Shown here one piece after another: positions 13,110-13,909 of a stretch of 13,909 bases of DNA. Source of the stretch: an uncultured Lachnospiraceae bacterium (GTDB taxonomy: Bacteria; Bacillota; Clostridia; Lachnospirales; Lachnospiraceae); assembly GCA_947068385.1 (NCBI GenBank), contig CAMTBF010000034.1, forward strand, positions 1 through 13,909, in the 5' to 3' direction. Each line of letters starts with the position of its first letter. Within the stretch, counting starts at the first letter, position 1. Below the pieces are notes generated by a model, which saw only the letters and a program-made list of their open reading frames with translations, ran no database searches and was not told the origin of the DNA. A program made the translations under genes and the position numbers.

Positions 13110-13909
13110 CTACCTCCTGGCCCCATCGGCACCGCCCCGCATCCCTGTGGCGACCTTGATGGTGGAGAAGTCCGCCCTGTCGAATTTGCGGACGCACAGC
13201 ACGAAGAAAAATGCCCCGATCAAAATGGTGATGGCCAGCCCCATCAGCGGCGTGATGACAAATCCCCCAAGGTCGAACGCCATGCCCTGCTCCACCAGTT
13301 CCTCTGTGGCCAGCGTGTGCGCCCCCAGTGCGATATAGCGGAAGATGGAGGTGGTGTAGGTCAGCGGGTTCAGGTAGACGATGGGCAGGAGAAAGCCGGG
13401 TATGATGGTGGTGGGGATATACGCGCCGGAGACAAAGGTCAGGGGCATCATGATCATGGAGCTGAGGGTCTGAAAGGCCGGGGAGTTCCGCGAAACCGTC
13501 GCCAGGAACAGGCCGATGGCGCTGAACGCCATAGCGGAAGCCAGCATCACCGCTGCCAGCAGCAGGATCTGCAGGACGCCCACCCGCAGGCCAATGACGA
13601 TGCCGCAGATCATGGTCACGATGCCCTGCAGCGCGGCGATCACCGCCCCGGACAGGATATGTCCCATGGAAATCTGCGTCCGCGCGATAGGGGCCACCAG
13701 GACCTCTTTCATATAGCCGCTGGAAATGTCGGACAGAATATCGGAGGAATTGTTGACGCTGACCTGGAACACGCTCATGATGATCACGCCGGAAATCAGA
13801 TAAGGCATGGGGGCGTCAAGTCCGCTCATGGAGGATTTCATCAGAAACGAAAACATCACCAGCATGAACAGGGACATGAACAGGGAGCCAAACACCCTCC
13901 CCTTGCTAC
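13110..13909 (-). CDS. ABC-2 type exporter permease, DrrB-like (5' end beyond the window)
   Basis: The frame is open to the right edge, so the N-terminus is missing. At least 265 residues are present, with six hydrophobic segments. SGYMKEVLVAPIARTQISMGH is the conserved ABC-2 cytoplasmic motif (cited by its ends SGYMKEV and ISMGH), and the GAYIPTTIIPGFLLP and LNPLTYTTSIFR stretches are typical of DrrB/NodJ-type permeases. A GTG at 13895 is not accepted as the start: it cuts close to the first membrane segment and the upstream purine run touches it directly, so about 20-30 residues probably lie outside. The 3' end encodes Ala-Arg-Arg-stop, and this AGGAGG serves the ATPase gene. Together the genes give a heteromeric exporter with two unlike permeases. 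Substrate unknown. Confidence 0.9.
   Translation of the reverse strand, partial: SKGRVFGSLFMSLFMLVMFSFLMKSSMSGLDAPMPYLISGVIIMSVFQVSVNNSSDILSDISSGYMKEVLVAPIARTQISMGHILSGAVIAALQGIVTMICGIVIGLRVGVLQILLLAAVMLASAMAFSAIGLFLATVSRNSPAFQTLSSMIMMPLTFVSGAYIPTTIIPGFLLPIVYLNPLTYTTSIFRYIALGAHTLATEELVEQGMAFDLGGFVITPLMGLAITILIGAFFFVLCVRKFDRADFSTIKVATGMRGGADGARR

Overview
The window looks like a piece of chromosome from a GC-rich gut-type Clostridia member, most likely Lachnospiraceae. This is inferred from AGGAGG-type ribosome binding sites at most starts, frequent TTG/GTG starts, Gram-positive gene families (PrsA-like foldase lipoprotein, YitT/DUF2179, PepC, beta-CASP nuclease) and zf-HC2 anti-sigma/ECF pairing. 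No phage, IS or CRISPR genes are visible. Both ends cut through a gene.

Layout. 1-2367 (all minus): a PrsA-like peptidyl-prolyl isomerase lipoprotein (cut at the left edge), ilvE with its own terminator and promoter, and a dihydrofolate reductase gene. 2380-2570: a short intergenic stretch dense in structure, with a 13-bp tandem repeat, a perfect 13-bp hairpin and a three-stem palindromic element. 2571-4172 (minus): a beta-CASP metallo-beta-lactamase RNase-like protein, diverging from a plus-strand acyltransferase-3 membrane protein (4368-5402). 5428-5628: a complete tRNA-Gly(GCC) unit with promoter and Rho-independent terminator. 5680-7983 (minus): pepC followed by a YitT-family membrane protein, probably cotranscribed. 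8244-9449 (plus): a diguanylate cyclase diverging from pepC, its 3' end overlapping the convergent anti-sigma gene. 9428-10847 (minus): an ECF sigma factor with a translationally coupled zinc-finger membrane anti-sigma factor. 11018-13909 (minus): a tightly coupled ABC exporter operon (permease cut at the right edge, ATPase, second permease).

Functionally most of this is housekeeping: branched-chain amino acid synthesis, folate reduction, peptide turnover, RNA processing and tRNA. The right third is an envelope sensing and export neighbourhood, with sigma/anti-sigma, an ABC-2 exporter and a c-di-GMP synthase. I found no convincing wholly new system. The best second-look targets are the structured repeat at 2443-2567, the sigma/anti-sigma/ABC block with its four-segment anti-sigma protein, and the TTTTCC/GGAAAA cluster between pepC and the cyclase.
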